Below are positions 7,457-15,551 of a DNA stretch of 23,106 nt, one piece after another. Within the stretch, counting starts at the first letter, position 1, and every line of letters starts with the position of its first letter. The notes under the pieces are model-generated. The model was not told the origin of the DNA, ran no database searches, and saw only the letters and a program-made list of their open reading frames with translations. This DNA comes from UBA9676 sp036005525 (GTDB lineage: Bacteria > Actinomycetota > Actinomycetes > Streptosporangiales > Streptosporangiaceae), in assembly GCA_036005525.1 (NCBI GenBank), contig DASYQM010000015.1:1-23106 (forward strand). The letters run 5' to 3'. The translations under genes and the position numbers were made by a program.

Positions 7457-8306
7457 ATGCTGTCAGCTGCATACGCTGTCGCCCGCTGGGTCGAATACGT
7501 CAGTGGGGCGCTCGCCCTGGTCGCCCTGGCGACTATTACCTGGAGACTCCTGAGGAGACCGCACAAGCGGATCCTGGGTGCGGTGTCCACGCTGGTGGTT
7601 GCGGGCGCGATGTGCGCCGCAACATTCGCGTTCCTTGGTACCAGGGTGGAACAGGTCAGGCTCGACAGCATCAAGCAGCTGGGGCTTGAGGCGCGTCATT
7701 CCGGTCTGCGCACGAACGCCCTTGTCTATGATCTCCAGGAGAGCGTGCCGGTTACCTTGCGGCCGCTCCCGCCAGGAGTGCCGTTGAGCAAGGTTATCAA
7801 CAACGCAAGTGCGTACCTGGTTCACCAGACCACCACCGTGCACCCGAAGGCAGCCGTATATGGGCTGATCGATTTCGCTGCCGTGAAGTCTGAATACGCT
7901 ACGGTCGACCGCCAGGCCCGCACGATCGTGCTGTCATTGCCCAAATCCCACCATCAGCCAGGACACCACCTATCTTGTCTCAGTCAATGGGGTTCAGGTG
8001 CAAGAAGGCCCGCTCAACGCGGTCGCCCGGAGCCTAACTGGGCTGCTCAACTCGCTCATCAACCGGCCGGTGATGTCCTTTGACGCTGAGCCGGCACTGG
8101 CGAAAGCCAGGGCAGATGCTCTCCTCAGGGCCCAGCATAGCCGGGCGCTCGATTCATGCGGGAAGGAAGAAATCACGCAGCAACTGGCCCGCATTTTTCA
8201 GCTGACTCCGGAATACCGCGACTATGCCCTCAAGGTCATCTGGCCGACACCGCCCGCCGCCGACGTCAACTGCACAGCCCTCCAAAAACAACTCGCCCAG
8301 CCCTGA
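7457..8306 (+). pseudogene. DUF4230-like membrane-anchored protein, interrupted by a one-base frameshift
   Basis: Two adjacent reading frames join into one protein of about 282 residues. The first runs from ATG 7457 (GAGAGGAA upstream): two hydrophobic helices (VSGALALVALATITWRLL and ILGAVSTLVVAGAMCAATFAFL), then an extracytoplasmic domain through AVYGLIDFAAVKSEYATV and ARTIVLSLPKS. There the frame must move by one base, and the next frame continues sensibly as TISQDTTYLVSVNGVQVQEG up to DYALKVIWPTPPAAD. The shift lies in the CCC run at 7947-7949; one C fewer restores the frame. Without correction the first frame ends at 8083 with unrelated residues, and a GTG at 7998 could restart the second part. 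The DUF4230 assignment comes from the domain pattern and is tentative. It may be a real pseudogene or a sequence error. Confidence 0.6.
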
Positions 8307-8706
8307 TCATCCTGCATGCGATTCAGGCGGCGAACCGCCATCTCGCAGCCGCGGAAATCCAGTGGCCGTGGCTTGCCAGAATCGGGCAATCTGCGCCCGG
8401 CCCCTGAACGACCGACTTGGTTCTCAGCCGCCCGATTCGGCGGCGTTACGAGCGGCTCTGTGGCCTAGATCAACGAAGGTGGCGGCCGCGCCGATCGGCT
8501 TGATCTGCGTGCGGTCACGAGTGCCACGGACCAGTAGAGGAGACACTCGAAGCTGCTCCGGTGGGGCCGTGCCTCCTCAGGCGGCGCGCTGGCGATGATC
8601 TGGTAGTACGGTCTGTTTCGGGACCCGCGCTGGCGGCTGGCGGTTTGTGCCCTGGCGATGGAAACCGCACGCGTCGGATTCGTAATGGCACCCGTTCCCC
8701 GCATTC
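8307..8706. other. Convergent intergenic region
   Basis: This 400-bp stretch lies between the DUF4230-like gene and the convergent hydrolase gene. It contains a perfect hairpin, GCCGCC (8427-8432) with GGCGGC (8439-8444) around a six-base loop, which could terminate either unit. Short open frames exist on both strands but none has a recognisable product or ribosome-binding site. Confidence 0.4.
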
Positions 8707-9783
8707 TCAGGTTCTGCGCAGCGCTAGGCTGGCGATGGCGTGGATGTCGTATTTGGTGGCGTTGCCCATGACGGCGATCCCCACGGCGTGCTTGGGGTAG
8801 ATGCGGATGAGGTTGAAGAACCCGGCGCCGCCGCCAAGGTGCTCGACGAACGGGGGATCGGCATGGCGCTGGCTGGCCGGGCGGAACCAGCCCAGGCCCA
8901 GGTCGAACCGTCTTCCGCTGGTGGTGATGCGCCGCATGGCGGCGGCCGATTCGGCGGCCAGGATGCGGGCGCCGTCGAGTTCGCCGTCACGCAGGTGCAT
9001 CTGCAGGAAGCGGGCCGCGTCGCGGACCGGTCCCAGCAGGCCGCCGTAAGCGGCGCCGTCCAGCAGGAACCGGCGGAAGGATACCCAGCGCCCGGCCGGG
9101 TCGCCGATGACCCAGCGCGGCAAGAGCAGCCGCATGGGGCTGCGCCGGGGGTGGTACCCGGTCGCCGCACGGGCCTGCATGTCCGGGGTGTAGGTGAATC
9201 CGGTCATGTGCATCCCCAGCGGCGTAAGGATTTCATCGCGCGCCACGGTGATGTAGGGCTTGCCGACGGCAGCGGCCATTGCCTGGCCGAGCGCGAGCGT
9301 GCCTATGTTGGAGTAGCTTGACCGCGTTCCGGGTTCGAACCGGAGTGTGCGGTGCTTGGCGAGCAGGCCGTTCAGCAGCGCCCCGGGCTCGGGTCCGGGC
9401 TGGCCGGCTGGGTGGATCCAGCGGACCGGGACCGGGTTGGCGAATCCCGCGCTGTGCGCGAGCAGATGCCGTGGCGTGATGCGTTCTGCCCACGCCCGGG
9501 TCTTCATTGCCGCCAGCTCCGGAACCAGCGGCAGGACGGGCCGGTCCAGGTCGAGCGGGCCGCGGTCCGCGAGCCGCATTGCCAGGGTGGCGGTCACGAT
9601 CTTCGTCATCGAAAACCACGGGCAGACCATGTCCGCCGACGCAGCCACGCGCGCCATGAGATCCGCATACCCGGCCACCGCTACTTCCCGCAGCCCTTCC
9701 GGCCCAGCTACCGCGATCGCTACGCCCGGCACCTGCTGGCCCGTGAGCGAGCGCAGCTGCCCGGCTACGCGCCTGTCCGCCAT
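8707..9783 (-). CDS. Serine beta-lactamase-fold hydrolase (class C/DD-peptidase-like)
   Basis: This 358-residue protein belongs to the Beta-lactamase (PF00144) superfamily, which includes class C beta-lactamases, D-aminopeptidases and EstB-type esterases. The catalytic SxxK motif is Ser58-Met-Thr-Lys61. The second motif is Tyr157-Ser-Asn159 (in GTRSSYSNIG), and the KTG box is replaced by His315-Leu-Gly317 (in VEHLGGGAGF), typical of esterase/peptidase members and not of true antibiotic beta-lactamases. No signal peptide is visible, so it is probably cytoplasmic. This further argues against a resistance role. The ATG at 9783 has GGGGGAG just upstream. It is transcribed on its own, convergent with the DUF4230-like gene. 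Confidence 0.9.
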   Translation of the reverse strand: MADRRVAGQLRSLTGQQVPGVAIAVAGPEGLREVAVAGYADLMARVAASADMVCPWFSMTKIVTATLAMRLADRGPLDLDRPVLPLVPELAAMKTRAWAERITPRHLLAHSAGFANPVPVRWIHPAGQPGPEPGALLNGLLAKHRTLRFEPGTRSSYSNIGTLALGQAMAAAVGKPYITVARDEILTPLGMHMTGFTYTPDMQARAATGYHPRRSPMRLLLPRWVIGDPAGRWVSFRRFLLDGAAYGGLLGPVRDAARFLQMHLRDGELDGARILAAESAAAMRRITTSGRRFDLGLGWFRPASQRHADPPFVEHLGGGAGFFNLIRIYPKHAVGIAVMGNATKYDIHAIASLALRRT

Positions 9784-10089
9784 GGTCTCCCCCGTCAGCC
9801 GCGTGGCCTGTATTCCTGAGCACCCAACATCGTCTCCCGGCGCGCGTCAAGGCACTCAGCCGCAGGCGGAGGACATCCGGGCAGCAGACCGGGCCTGAGA
9901 TCGGATCACGCGCAGTGACCGACATTGGTCCGTGCCGGCGGCGCGAGTAGGCGCTTGACGTTCTGGCGTTTGATGCTGTTTCCCTGCCGTGGCAGCGGGC
10001 GAGCGTGCTGATGGTGACCCCGGCTATGATCATCTTGTGCGTATCTGCCTAGACTGGCGCGCACTGGCACGCTGGAAGGGCGAGCGCAG
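9784..10089. other. Divergent intergenic region
   Basis: This 306-bp gap lies between the hydrolase and the small membrane protein, which point away from each other. It must contain both promoters, but I could not find a convincing -35/-10 pair. TTGACG (9955-9960) and TATGAT (10025-10030) are isolated hexamers at incompatible spacing. Confidence 0.35.
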
Positions 10090-10515
10090 GTGAGTTCGAC
10101 TGCTACCGCGGCGCTGTTGCGACGTGGCGCCAGGGCCGTGGCGGCCGGGCGCGTGGCACTCGGCCTGACGGCCCTGGCCTGGCCTTCGGTGCCGGCCCGC
10201 CCGTGGGTTGGCGCGGCAGCGGATGACCTGGCCGCACGGGTGTTCGGGCGCGCTCTCGGAGCGCGTGACATCGCCCTGGGGCTTGGCGCGCTGACAGCAC
10301 TGCAGCGCCCGGCCGCCGAGCATGGATCAGCCCGCGCATGGGTCGCCGCAGGCGCCCTGTCCGATGCCCTCGACGTGGTCGCCAGCCTGTCATCGTGGCG
10401 CGAGCTGCCGCGGATCAGCCGGTGGCTGGTCGCCGGATCCGCCGGCGGCGCGGCACTGGTCGGCGCTGCCGGCGCAATAGCCGTGCAGCCGAACTGGAAC
10501 GGCGCCTCCACCTGA
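10090..10515 (+). CDS. Small integral membrane protein of unknown function (DUF4267-like)
   Basis: This 141-residue, Ala/Gly-rich protein has about four hydrophobic stretches. They lie around VAAGRVALGLTALAW, the RALGARDIALGLGALTAL segment, WVAAGALSDALDVVASL, and the C-terminal WLVAGSAGGAALVGAAGAIAV. The RxLGARDxxLGL motif in the second helix recurs in small actinobacterial membrane proteins of the DUF4267 type. That resemblance is from memory and is tentative. The GTG start at 10090 is preceded by GGAAGGG (10074-10080), a good ribosome-binding site. It appears to be a single-gene unit with no close neighbour, so its role cannot be inferred. Confidence 0.7.
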   Translation: MSSTATAALLRRGARAVAAGRVALGLTALAWPSVPARPWVGAAADDLAARVFGRALGARDIALGLGALTALQRPAAEHGSARAWVAAGALSDALDVVASLSSWRELPRISRWLVAGSAGGAALVGAAGAIAVQPNWNGAST

Positions 10516-11109
10516 GGTAATCTCTCCCGCCGGTTACCGTCGCATGCCACTGGAAAGGCGGCGAAGATCGGGAACCTGCAGGCACGATCGCCGTCATATG
10601 ACACCGTGATCTGCAGCCAATCCCGTACCGCCAGATCATGTCCTACTTTGAACCTGCGACTCGTAAACCTTGCTGCTCAGCGGGACATCAGCCCAGATGA
10701 TTCCCCGCCAGTTTCCCACGGTGCGATCGGAGGCCACGAGCAATCACGGAACGTCAGCGGCGCAGGGGTAATTGCGCGCACGTAGACCCGCCGATCTGCG
10801 TGCTGTGGTGGCCAACCAAGATGACTGCCTAACGCGCGCCCGAAAGGGATTCTGTCTGGCGGGCAGGGCTGGCAGAAACGTGCCCTGAGTGGTCTGAATA
10901 AATACGGTCCAGGTCTGAACACTCCGCTCGTGCCGTGGGCGGTGAGATCGATCGGCAGGAGCCGGTGCGGCGAGCCCGTCGGCCGCCCGGGTCGGCATGT
11001 CAGCAGCGCCGGTCGGCGGGTCACGCGCTCATAGCGGATCTGTCAGTGTGTTTCGTTTTTCGTTTCTGCGAACATGGCGGGCCGGCGGGTGCTGGGCGAG
11101 AATTGCGGT
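10516..11109. other. Long intergenic region, no gene recognised
   Basis: Nearly 600 bp lie between the small membrane protein and the cyclase-ATPase locus. An open frame of 115 codons runs on the minus strand (11024 to 10677), but it has no ribosome-binding site and no recognisable motif. Composition between about 10600 and 10930 looks less biased than in the neighbouring genes. This is consistent with true non-coding or decayed sequence. Confidence 0.4.
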
Positions 11110-11730
11110 GTGCCAGCTGAGGAGCGGAAGCTTGCGACGGTTCTGTTCGCGGATCTGGTCGGGTCGACCGAGCTTGCGGGCGGCCAGGATCCTGAGCGGG
11201 TCCGGGCGCTGCTGGATCGGTTTTACGATGCGATGGCGGCGGAGATCGGGCGGGCTGGGGGGACGGTCGAGAAGTTCGTCGGCGACGCGGTGATGGCGGC
11301 CTTCGGGGCGCCGGTGGCGCATGAGGACGACGCGGAGCGGGCGCTGCATGTGGCGCTGGGGATGCAGCGGCGTATGGCGGAGTTGTTCGGCGGCCGGCTG
11401 GCGCTTCGGATCGGCGTGAATACCGGCGATGTGGTGGTGGGGCGGCCCCGGGAGGGCAGTTCGTTCGTCACCGGTGATGCGGTCAACGTGTGCGCGCGGC
11501 TGGAGCAGGCGGCCGCTGCGGGGGAGATCCTGGCGGGCGAGCGGACGGTCGCGGCCGCGCGCGGCGCGTTCGAGTTCGCCGAGCCGGCGACGGTGCAGGC
11601 AAAGGGCAAGCCCGGCGGAGTCGTCTGCCGCAGGCTGGTGCGCGCGCTGTCGCTGACGCGCCCCCGCGGCATCAGCGGGCTGCAGCCGGTGTTCGTCGGC
11701 CGCGGCGGCGAGATGGTGCAGCTGCAGTAG
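11110..11730 (+). CDS. Adenylate/guanylate cyclase domain fragment (N-terminal part of the disrupted gene)
   Basis: This is an intact class III cyclase catalytic domain of about 180 residues that would make cAMP or cGMP. Numbered from GTG 11110, the metal-binding aspartates are Asp15 (FADLVGST) and Asp59 (EKFVGDAVMAAFG). Lys55 fits the adenine-selecting position, and Asn126 and Arg130 (GDAVNVCARLEQ) are the transition-state residues. All catalytic positions are present, so this product could still be active as a homodimer. It ends prematurely at TAG 11728, just after VFVGRGGEMVQLQ, the usual link into the ATPase domain. GTG 11110 (VPAEERKLATVLFADLVGS) matches the usual family N-terminus; an in-frame ATG at 11074 is the alternative but lacks a ribosome-binding site. 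Confidence 0.8.
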   Translation: MPAEERKLATVLFADLVGSTELAGGQDPERVRALLDRFYDAMAAEIGRAGGTVEKFVGDAVMAAFGAPVAHEDDAERALHVALGMQRRMAELFGGRLALRIGVNTGDVVVGRPREGSSFVTGDAVNVCARLEQAAAAGEILAGERTVAAARGAFEFAEPATVQAKGKPGGVVCRRLVRALSLTRPRGISGLQPVFVGRGGEMVQLQ

Positions 11731-11740
11731 GCCTATCGCC

Positions 11741-13603
11741 GTGTGGTGGCCGGCGGCAGGCCGCTCCTGGTCAGCGTCGTCGGCGAGGCTGGGGTTGGGC
11801 AAGACGCGGCTGGTTCGTGAGTTCTGGCGGTGGCTGGGTGGGCAACCGGAGCAGCCGCTGCTGCGCAGTGGCCGGTGCCTGTCGTATGGCCACGGGATCA
11901 CGTACTGGCCGCTGGGTGAGGTGCTGAAGGAGCACTTCGGGATCCTGGAGAGCGATCCGCCGGAGGTGGCGGCCGGGCGGGTGACGGGCCGGGAGGGGCT
12001 GGGCTTCACGCTGGGCCTGGCGCCGCCGCAGGACATGCACCCGTTGACCGTGCGGGACCGGCTGCGGACGTCGTGGGTGGGTTTCCTGCAGGAGCTGACC
12101 GCCGAGCGGCCGGCCGCGGTGCTGGTCGAGGACCTGCACTGGGCCGGTGATGAGCTGTGTGACCTGCTGCAGATGCTCGCCGAGCGGGTGGCCGGGCCGG
12201 TGCTGCTGGTAGTGACGGCGCGGCCCGAGCTGCTCGATCAGCGGCCGGGCTGGCCGGCCGACGGGTCGCTGGTCCGGCTGGAGGCGCTGCCGGTAGCGGA
12301 GGCGGAGCAACTGGCCCTCGCCCTGCTGGGGAGCGACTGTCCTGCCCCGATACGAGGGGTGGTCGCGGAACGAGCGGAGGGGAACCCTTTTTTCGCCGAG
12401 GAGCTGATCGCCACGCTGGCTGACCGGGGAGTGCTCGCCCGCAGCAACGGCGGCTGGTCGTTCGGTGAGCTCCCGCCGGATTTCCTCGTGCCGGATACCG
12501 TTCAGGCCGTGCTCGCCGCCCGCATCGACCTGCTTCCCCGGCCCGGGAAGGCGGCGCTGCAGACGGCTGCGGTGATCGGGCGGGTCTTCTGGAGCGGTCC
12601 GGTCTGCGAGCTCGTCGAGGGCGCGGATCCGGAGTTCGGGCTGCTGCAGGAGCGGGCCTTCGTGCTCGCGCACGCTCGCTCGTCGATCGAGGGGCAGCGA
12701 GAGTGGCTGATCAAGCACGCGCTGACCCGTGAGGTCGCCTACCAGAGCCTGCTCAGGGCCAGGCGGGCGCCGCTGCACGCGGGCTTCGCCCAGTGGCTGG
12801 AGCGAAACGGCAAGGGCCAGGACGAGCACGCGGCGCTGCTGGCCCACCATTACGCCGCGGCGGTCGCCCCGGAAGACCTTGACCTGGCCTGGGCGGGCCG
12901 GGAGGAGCAGGCCGAAGAGCTGCGCGCCAAGGCCGTTCGGTGGTCGCGGCGGGCCGCAGAGCTGGCCATCGGCCGCTACGAGATCGACCAGGGCCTAGCC
13001 CTGCTGCGCCGGGCGGTCCGCCTCGAAACCGAGCCACGGGAGCAGGCCGCGATCTGGCAGCGGATCGGCTACGCCTGCGCCCTGAAATACGACGGCGAGG
13101 ACTTCTGGCAGGCCATGCAGCAGGCGCTGGACATCGGTGGCCCCTCCGCCGAGGTGTACGCCGACCTCGCCCTGCAATCGAACCAGCGGGCCGGGATGTG
13201 GGCCCAGCAGCCGGACTGGTCCCTCGTCGATGGCTGGATCCAGCAGGCCCTGGAACTCGCGGAAGAGGGCTCCCTCACCCAGGGGAACGCGTTCGCCGCG
13301 CGGGCAATCGGCTACGACGACGAAGCCGCTGCCCGCTCAGCCCTGGCGATCGCCGACCGGCTGGGCGATCTCGAGCTTCGCTGCAAGTCGCTGAGCGTCC
13401 TCTCTGACACGGCCCTCGCCGCCAGGGACTTCGACCGGGCCTGCACCCTGATGGATCAGGTGATGGCACTCCTTCCCGCACTCCACAATCCCGACGCGTG
13501 CTCCGTGATACTGCACTCCGCGGTCTTCGTCTATCTGCGCTCCGGCAATCTCGGCCAGGCGGAAGCAGCCAGCGCGCAAGCCGCCGGGCCGCTGCCGGGC
13601 TGA
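11741..13603 (+). CDS. AAA/STAND ATPase and TPR-like fragment (middle part of the disrupted gene)
   Basis: This is the central portion, about 600 residues. True homology in this frame begins at GKTRLVREFW (from 11798); the first 19 codons after GTG 11741 are out-of-frame sequence. The Walker A loop is thus missing its first half (LGLGKTR stands in place of GEAGVGKTR), while Walker B is clear in AAVLVEDLHWAGDEL. An arginine-rich sensor region and winged-helix-like segment follow (LPPDFLVPDTVQAVLAARIDLLP). Next is HALTREVAYQSLLRARRAPLH, typical of these ATPases, and then helical TPR-like repeats. The frame ends at TGA 13601 where a base is missing. No ribosome-binding site supports translation from GTG 11741. 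Confidence 0.7.
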   Translation: MWWPAAGRSWSASSARLGLGKTRLVREFWRWLGGQPEQPLLRSGRCLSYGHGITYWPLGEVLKEHFGILESDPPEVAAGRVTGREGLGFTLGLAPPQDMHPLTVRDRLRTSWVGFLQELTAERPAAVLVEDLHWAGDELCDLLQMLAERVAGPVLLVVTARPELLDQRPGWPADGSLVRLEALPVAEAEQLALALLGSDCPAPIRGVVAERAEGNPFFAEELIATLADRGVLARSNGGWSFGELPPDFLVPDTVQAVLAARIDLLPRPGKAALQTAAVIGRVFWSGPVCELVEGADPEFGLLQERAFVLAHARSSIEGQREWLIKHALTREVAYQSLLRARRAPLHAGFAQWLERNGKGQDEHAALLAHHYAAAVAPEDLDLAWAGREEQAEELRAKAVRWSRRAAELAIGRYEIDQGLALLRRAVRLETEPREQAAIWQRIGYACALKYDGEDFWQAMQQALDIGGPSAEVYADLALQSNQRAGMWAQQPDWSLVDGWIQQALELAEEGSLTQGNAFAARAIGYDDEAAARSALAIADRLGDLELRCKSLSVLSDTALAARDFDRACTLMDQVMALLPALHNPDACSVILHSAVFVYLRSGNLGQAEAASAQAAGPLPG

Positions 13604-14187
13604 CCCCCCATCACCGCGTGCACGCAGCGGGCTGGCAGCTCATACTGGCAAGCGTGACCGGGCGCTGGGACGAGGTGCAGGCCCGGGCGGCCGAGGCTGA
13701 GCGGGTGGTGGACGCCAACCTGGCCGCGGCCACCCCCTGCGTCATGGACGTCTCCATCCTCCTGGACTGCGCGACCGGCAGCGCGCTTGCAGGCAAGGCG
13801 GACGAGGCCCGCCGGCTCGAAAGCAAAGCACAGGGAATCGGCATGGAAGGCGATCGGTGGTACCAGGGCTGGTTCGAACCTCCCCAGATCCGCCTCGCGC
13901 TGGCCCGGCACGAACTCGGCAAAGTCCCGGAATTCACGCCGCCCGAGTTCGACTGGGAGTGGGAGCCGGTTTCGACCTTCCTGGATGCTCTTGCCGCGCT
14001 CGGCGACCGCGAACGCATCGAGGCAGAAGCGCCGAACTGGCTGCAGCAGGGCACCTTCGCCGAGCCGTTCGCACTCCGCGCGCTCGGCATCGCCCGGAGT
14101 GACCGGGCACTCCTCCAGCAGGCGCTCGAGCGATTCGAGGCAATGGACCTCACCTGGCACGTAGAGCAAACCAGCCACCTGCTGTGA
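13600..14187 (+). pseudogene. C-terminal TPR-like fragment of the disrupted cyclase-ATPase gene
   Basis: After a one-base loss the protein continues here as LTPHHRVHAAGWQLILASVT and runs to LERFEAMDLTWHVEQTSHLL. The segment is helical and repeat-like (WDEVQARAAEAERVV, ALAGKADEARRLESKA, LFALGDRE-type turns), consistent with the last TPR-like helices of large cyclase-ATPase regulators. It has no usable start of its own; a frame-consistent ATG upstream (13498) lies inside the overlapping middle fragment. The LuxR-type DNA-binding domain found at the end of some relatives is not present, and I did not find it in other frames after 14187. Confidence 0.65.
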
Positions 14188-14440
14188 AAGCGCTGGGCGC
14201 CGGACTCGCTCAGGACAGGTACGTCGCATCCGAGGTGCCGGGCTAACTCTTGCCAGAGCCGACCGGCCAGTGCCCTGGCCAGTTCGGCCTGGACAGTCGA
14301 CTCGCGGGCGAAGGAGCGTGGCCAGTCCGGGAGAGTGCTGGCCGGAGCGCCCCTATTCTGTCTCCGACTATCCGCCCCAGAAATGCCGCGCCGGCCATGC
14401 CCCGCCACGAGCATGCCCGACAGGAAAGGATTAGCGTCGT

Positions 14441-15223
14441 ATGGCGCGCATTTTCATCACCGGATCGACCGACGGGCTCGGCCGGGCAGCCGCCCGAACC
14501 CTCCTCGACGACGGGCACCGGGTCGTGCTGCACGCGCGAACCGCGGCACGTGCCGCCAGTGTGGACGACCTCGCACTCCGGGCGGCGGGCGTGGTCGTCG
14601 GCGATCTCGCCAGTGCCGAGGAGACCGGCCGCGTGGCGGATCAGGTGAACGCGATCGGCCGAATGGACGCCGTCATCCATAACGCGGGCATCTACATCGA
14701 CGTTCGGCGCGTCGCCACCCCAGAGGGGCACGCGCGCACCCTGGCCGTGAACGTTCTGGCGCCTTACATGCTGACCGCCACGATCGACCGCCCCTCCAGG
14801 CTCATCTACATGGCCAGCGGCATGCACCGTGACGGCGATGCCTCCCTGCGCGATATCGACTGGACCGCGCGGCGCTGGGGCGGCGTCCAGGCCTACTCCG
14901 ACAGCAAGCTCTTCATCGTCGCGCTCGCACTGGCGGTCGCGCGCCGGTGGCCCGATGTGCGCAGCAACGCGGTCGACCCGGGGTGGGTGCCGACCAGGAT
15001 GGGCGGGCCGGGCGCGCCGGACGACCTCGAGCTTGGTCACGTCTCCCAGGTGTGGCTCGCGGCCAGCGATGAACCGGAGGCGGGCGGCAGTGGCGGGTAC
15101 TGGTATCACCAGCGCCGTCACGCACCCGCCGCGGCCGCAGCCGATGAGCGTTTCCAAGATGCCCTGCTGGGCGAGCTGGCCCGGCTCACCGGCGTCCGCA
15201 TGCCCGGCCAGAGTATAGGGTAG
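14441..15223 (+). CDS. SDR-family NAD(P)-dependent oxidoreductase
   Basis: This 260-residue classical short-chain dehydrogenase/reductase has a complete set of motifs. The nucleotide-binding loop is TGSTDGLG (Gly8, Gly12, Gly14). The structural NAG motif is Asn81-Ala-Gly83. The catalytic residues are Ser126 (YMASG), Tyr152 and Lys156 (YSDSK). The basic residue in VVLHARTAARA after the second strand favours NADP(H). The substrate is unknown; the later PGWVPTRMGGPGAP segment is standard for the substrate loop. The start ATG 14441 has AGGAAAGGA about ten bases upstream. Its last codons overlap the first repeat of the operator array in front of the DUF5995/cupin unit, so it is probably transcribed separately from those genes. 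Confidence 0.92.
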   Translation: MARIFITGSTDGLGRAAARTLLDDGHRVVLHARTAARAASVDDLALRAAGVVVGDLASAEETGRVADQVNAIGRMDAVIHNAGIYIDVRRVATPEGHARTLAVNVLAPYMLTATIDRPSRLIYMASGMHRDGDASLRDIDWTARRWGGVQAYSDSKLFIVALALAVARRWPDVRSNAVDPGWVPTRMGGPGAPDDLELGHVSQVWLAASDEPEAGGSGGYWYHQRRHAPAAAAADERFQDALLGELARLTGVRMPGQSIG

Positions 15224-15252
15224 CACTAAGTTTAGAGTTGCACTATATTTGG
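15209..15252. promoter_or_regulatory. Phased operator array upstream of the DUF5995 remnant and cupin gene
   Basis: Three related decamers start 17 bp apart: CAGAGTATAG (15209-15218), CTAAGTTTAG (15226-15235) and CTATATTTGG (15243-15252), separated by 7-bp linkers (GGTAGCA, AGTTGCA). Decamers, spacing and linker closely match the array between the TetR and MFS genes at 16966-17008. TATATT within the last repeat could be a -10 element. This is a predicted binding site for the TetR protein encoded at 16255-16956. Confidence 0.6.
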
Positions 15253-15284
15253 CTCCTTACCAACGCAGTGTGCCTGGAGATCTG

Positions 15285-15551
15285 ATGACACCCGGCGATC
15301 GAGGCGCCCCCGCCGGTTCCCAGGCGCTGAACGCGCTGATTGGGCGCATGGAGGCGTCGCTCGCCCGGCTTCGCGACCACCGTGATCCTCGCCGCTTCTT
15401 CCACGCGACCTACCTGCACACCACCCGGGCCGTCGCCGCCGAGCTAGCGGCCGGTGGGTTCCGCGACGCGGTCTGGGTAGGCCGTTGGGATGTGGTGTTC
15501 GCTGGGTTCTACGTGGAGGCGCTGGAGGCCGGCCTGCGGGGCGAGCCGTGA
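15285..15551 (+). pseudogene. DUF5995-like protein, truncated and probably frameshifted
   Basis: This 88-codon open frame runs from ATG 15285 (TGGAGA upstream). It contains LIGRMEASLARLRDHRDPRR, FFHATYLHTTRAVAAELAAG and GFRDAVWVGRWDVVFAGFYV, matching the first third of DUF5995 proteins (usually 200-250 residues, function unknown). After GLRGEP the frame stops. In another frame the expected continuation VSGPWAAAFAAADDPGGALP follows immediately, so one base has probably been lost near 15545. Even after correcting this, the homology ends around 15610, so the remaining two thirds are deleted. It sits between the operator array and the cupin gene and may now be only the leader of that transcript. 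Confidence 0.55.

Larger units (their letters stand above)
11110..14187 (+). pseudogene. Class III nucleotide cyclase / AAA ATPase / TPR-like regulator, disrupted by one stop and two frameshifts
   Basis: Three consecutive open segments read as one protein of about 1,025 residues. It is of the cyclase-ATPase kind common in actinobacteria, with the same architecture as mycobacterial Rv1358/Rv0386-like proteins but without a visible LuxR domain. Three lesions separate the parts. First, a TAG at 11728-11730 stands where the family sequence would continue Q-Q-A-Y-R (CAG to TAG). Second, one extra G in the GGG at 11797-11799 shifts the frame inside the Walker A loop, so GEAGVGKT is broken after GEAGVG. 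Third, one base is missing near 13597-13600, between LPG and LTPHHR. The two indels cancel in net length. Unless the lesions are sequence errors, the locus cannot make the full signalling protein; only an isolated cyclase domain could be translated from the original start. Confidence 0.82.

Noticed and set aside
5869..7674. 601-codon open frame on the minus strand opposite the GMC oxidoreductase
   Set aside because: It is a shadow of the GC-rich plus-strand gene. Its translation is Arg/Gly/His-rich with no domain, while the plus strand has complete GMC motifs.
8707..9783. Reading the hydrolase as an antibiotic-resistance beta-lactamase
   Set aside because: There is no signal peptide, and the KTG box is replaced by HLG, as in esterase or peptidase-like members of the family.
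10647..10660. Reverse strand GTCGCAGGTTCAAA resembles a tRNA T-arm, possible attachment site
   Set aside because: The following bases do not pair to close a T stem, no acceptor or anticodon arm is present, and no integrase or second copy lies nearby.
10677..11024. 115-codon minus-strand frame in the long intergenic region
   Set aside because: No ribosome-binding site, no recognisable motif, and a Pro/Arg-rich composition typical of chance frames at high GC.
13611..14414. 267-codon minus-strand frame across the end of the cyclase-ATPase locus
   Set aside because: It is antisense to a well-preserved protein fragment and has no identifiable domain or start signal.
14188..14440. Search for a LuxR DNA-binding domain continuing the cyclase-ATPase gene
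   Set aside because: None of the three plus frames shows the usual LTxRExEVLxL pattern, so the protein appears to end at 14187.
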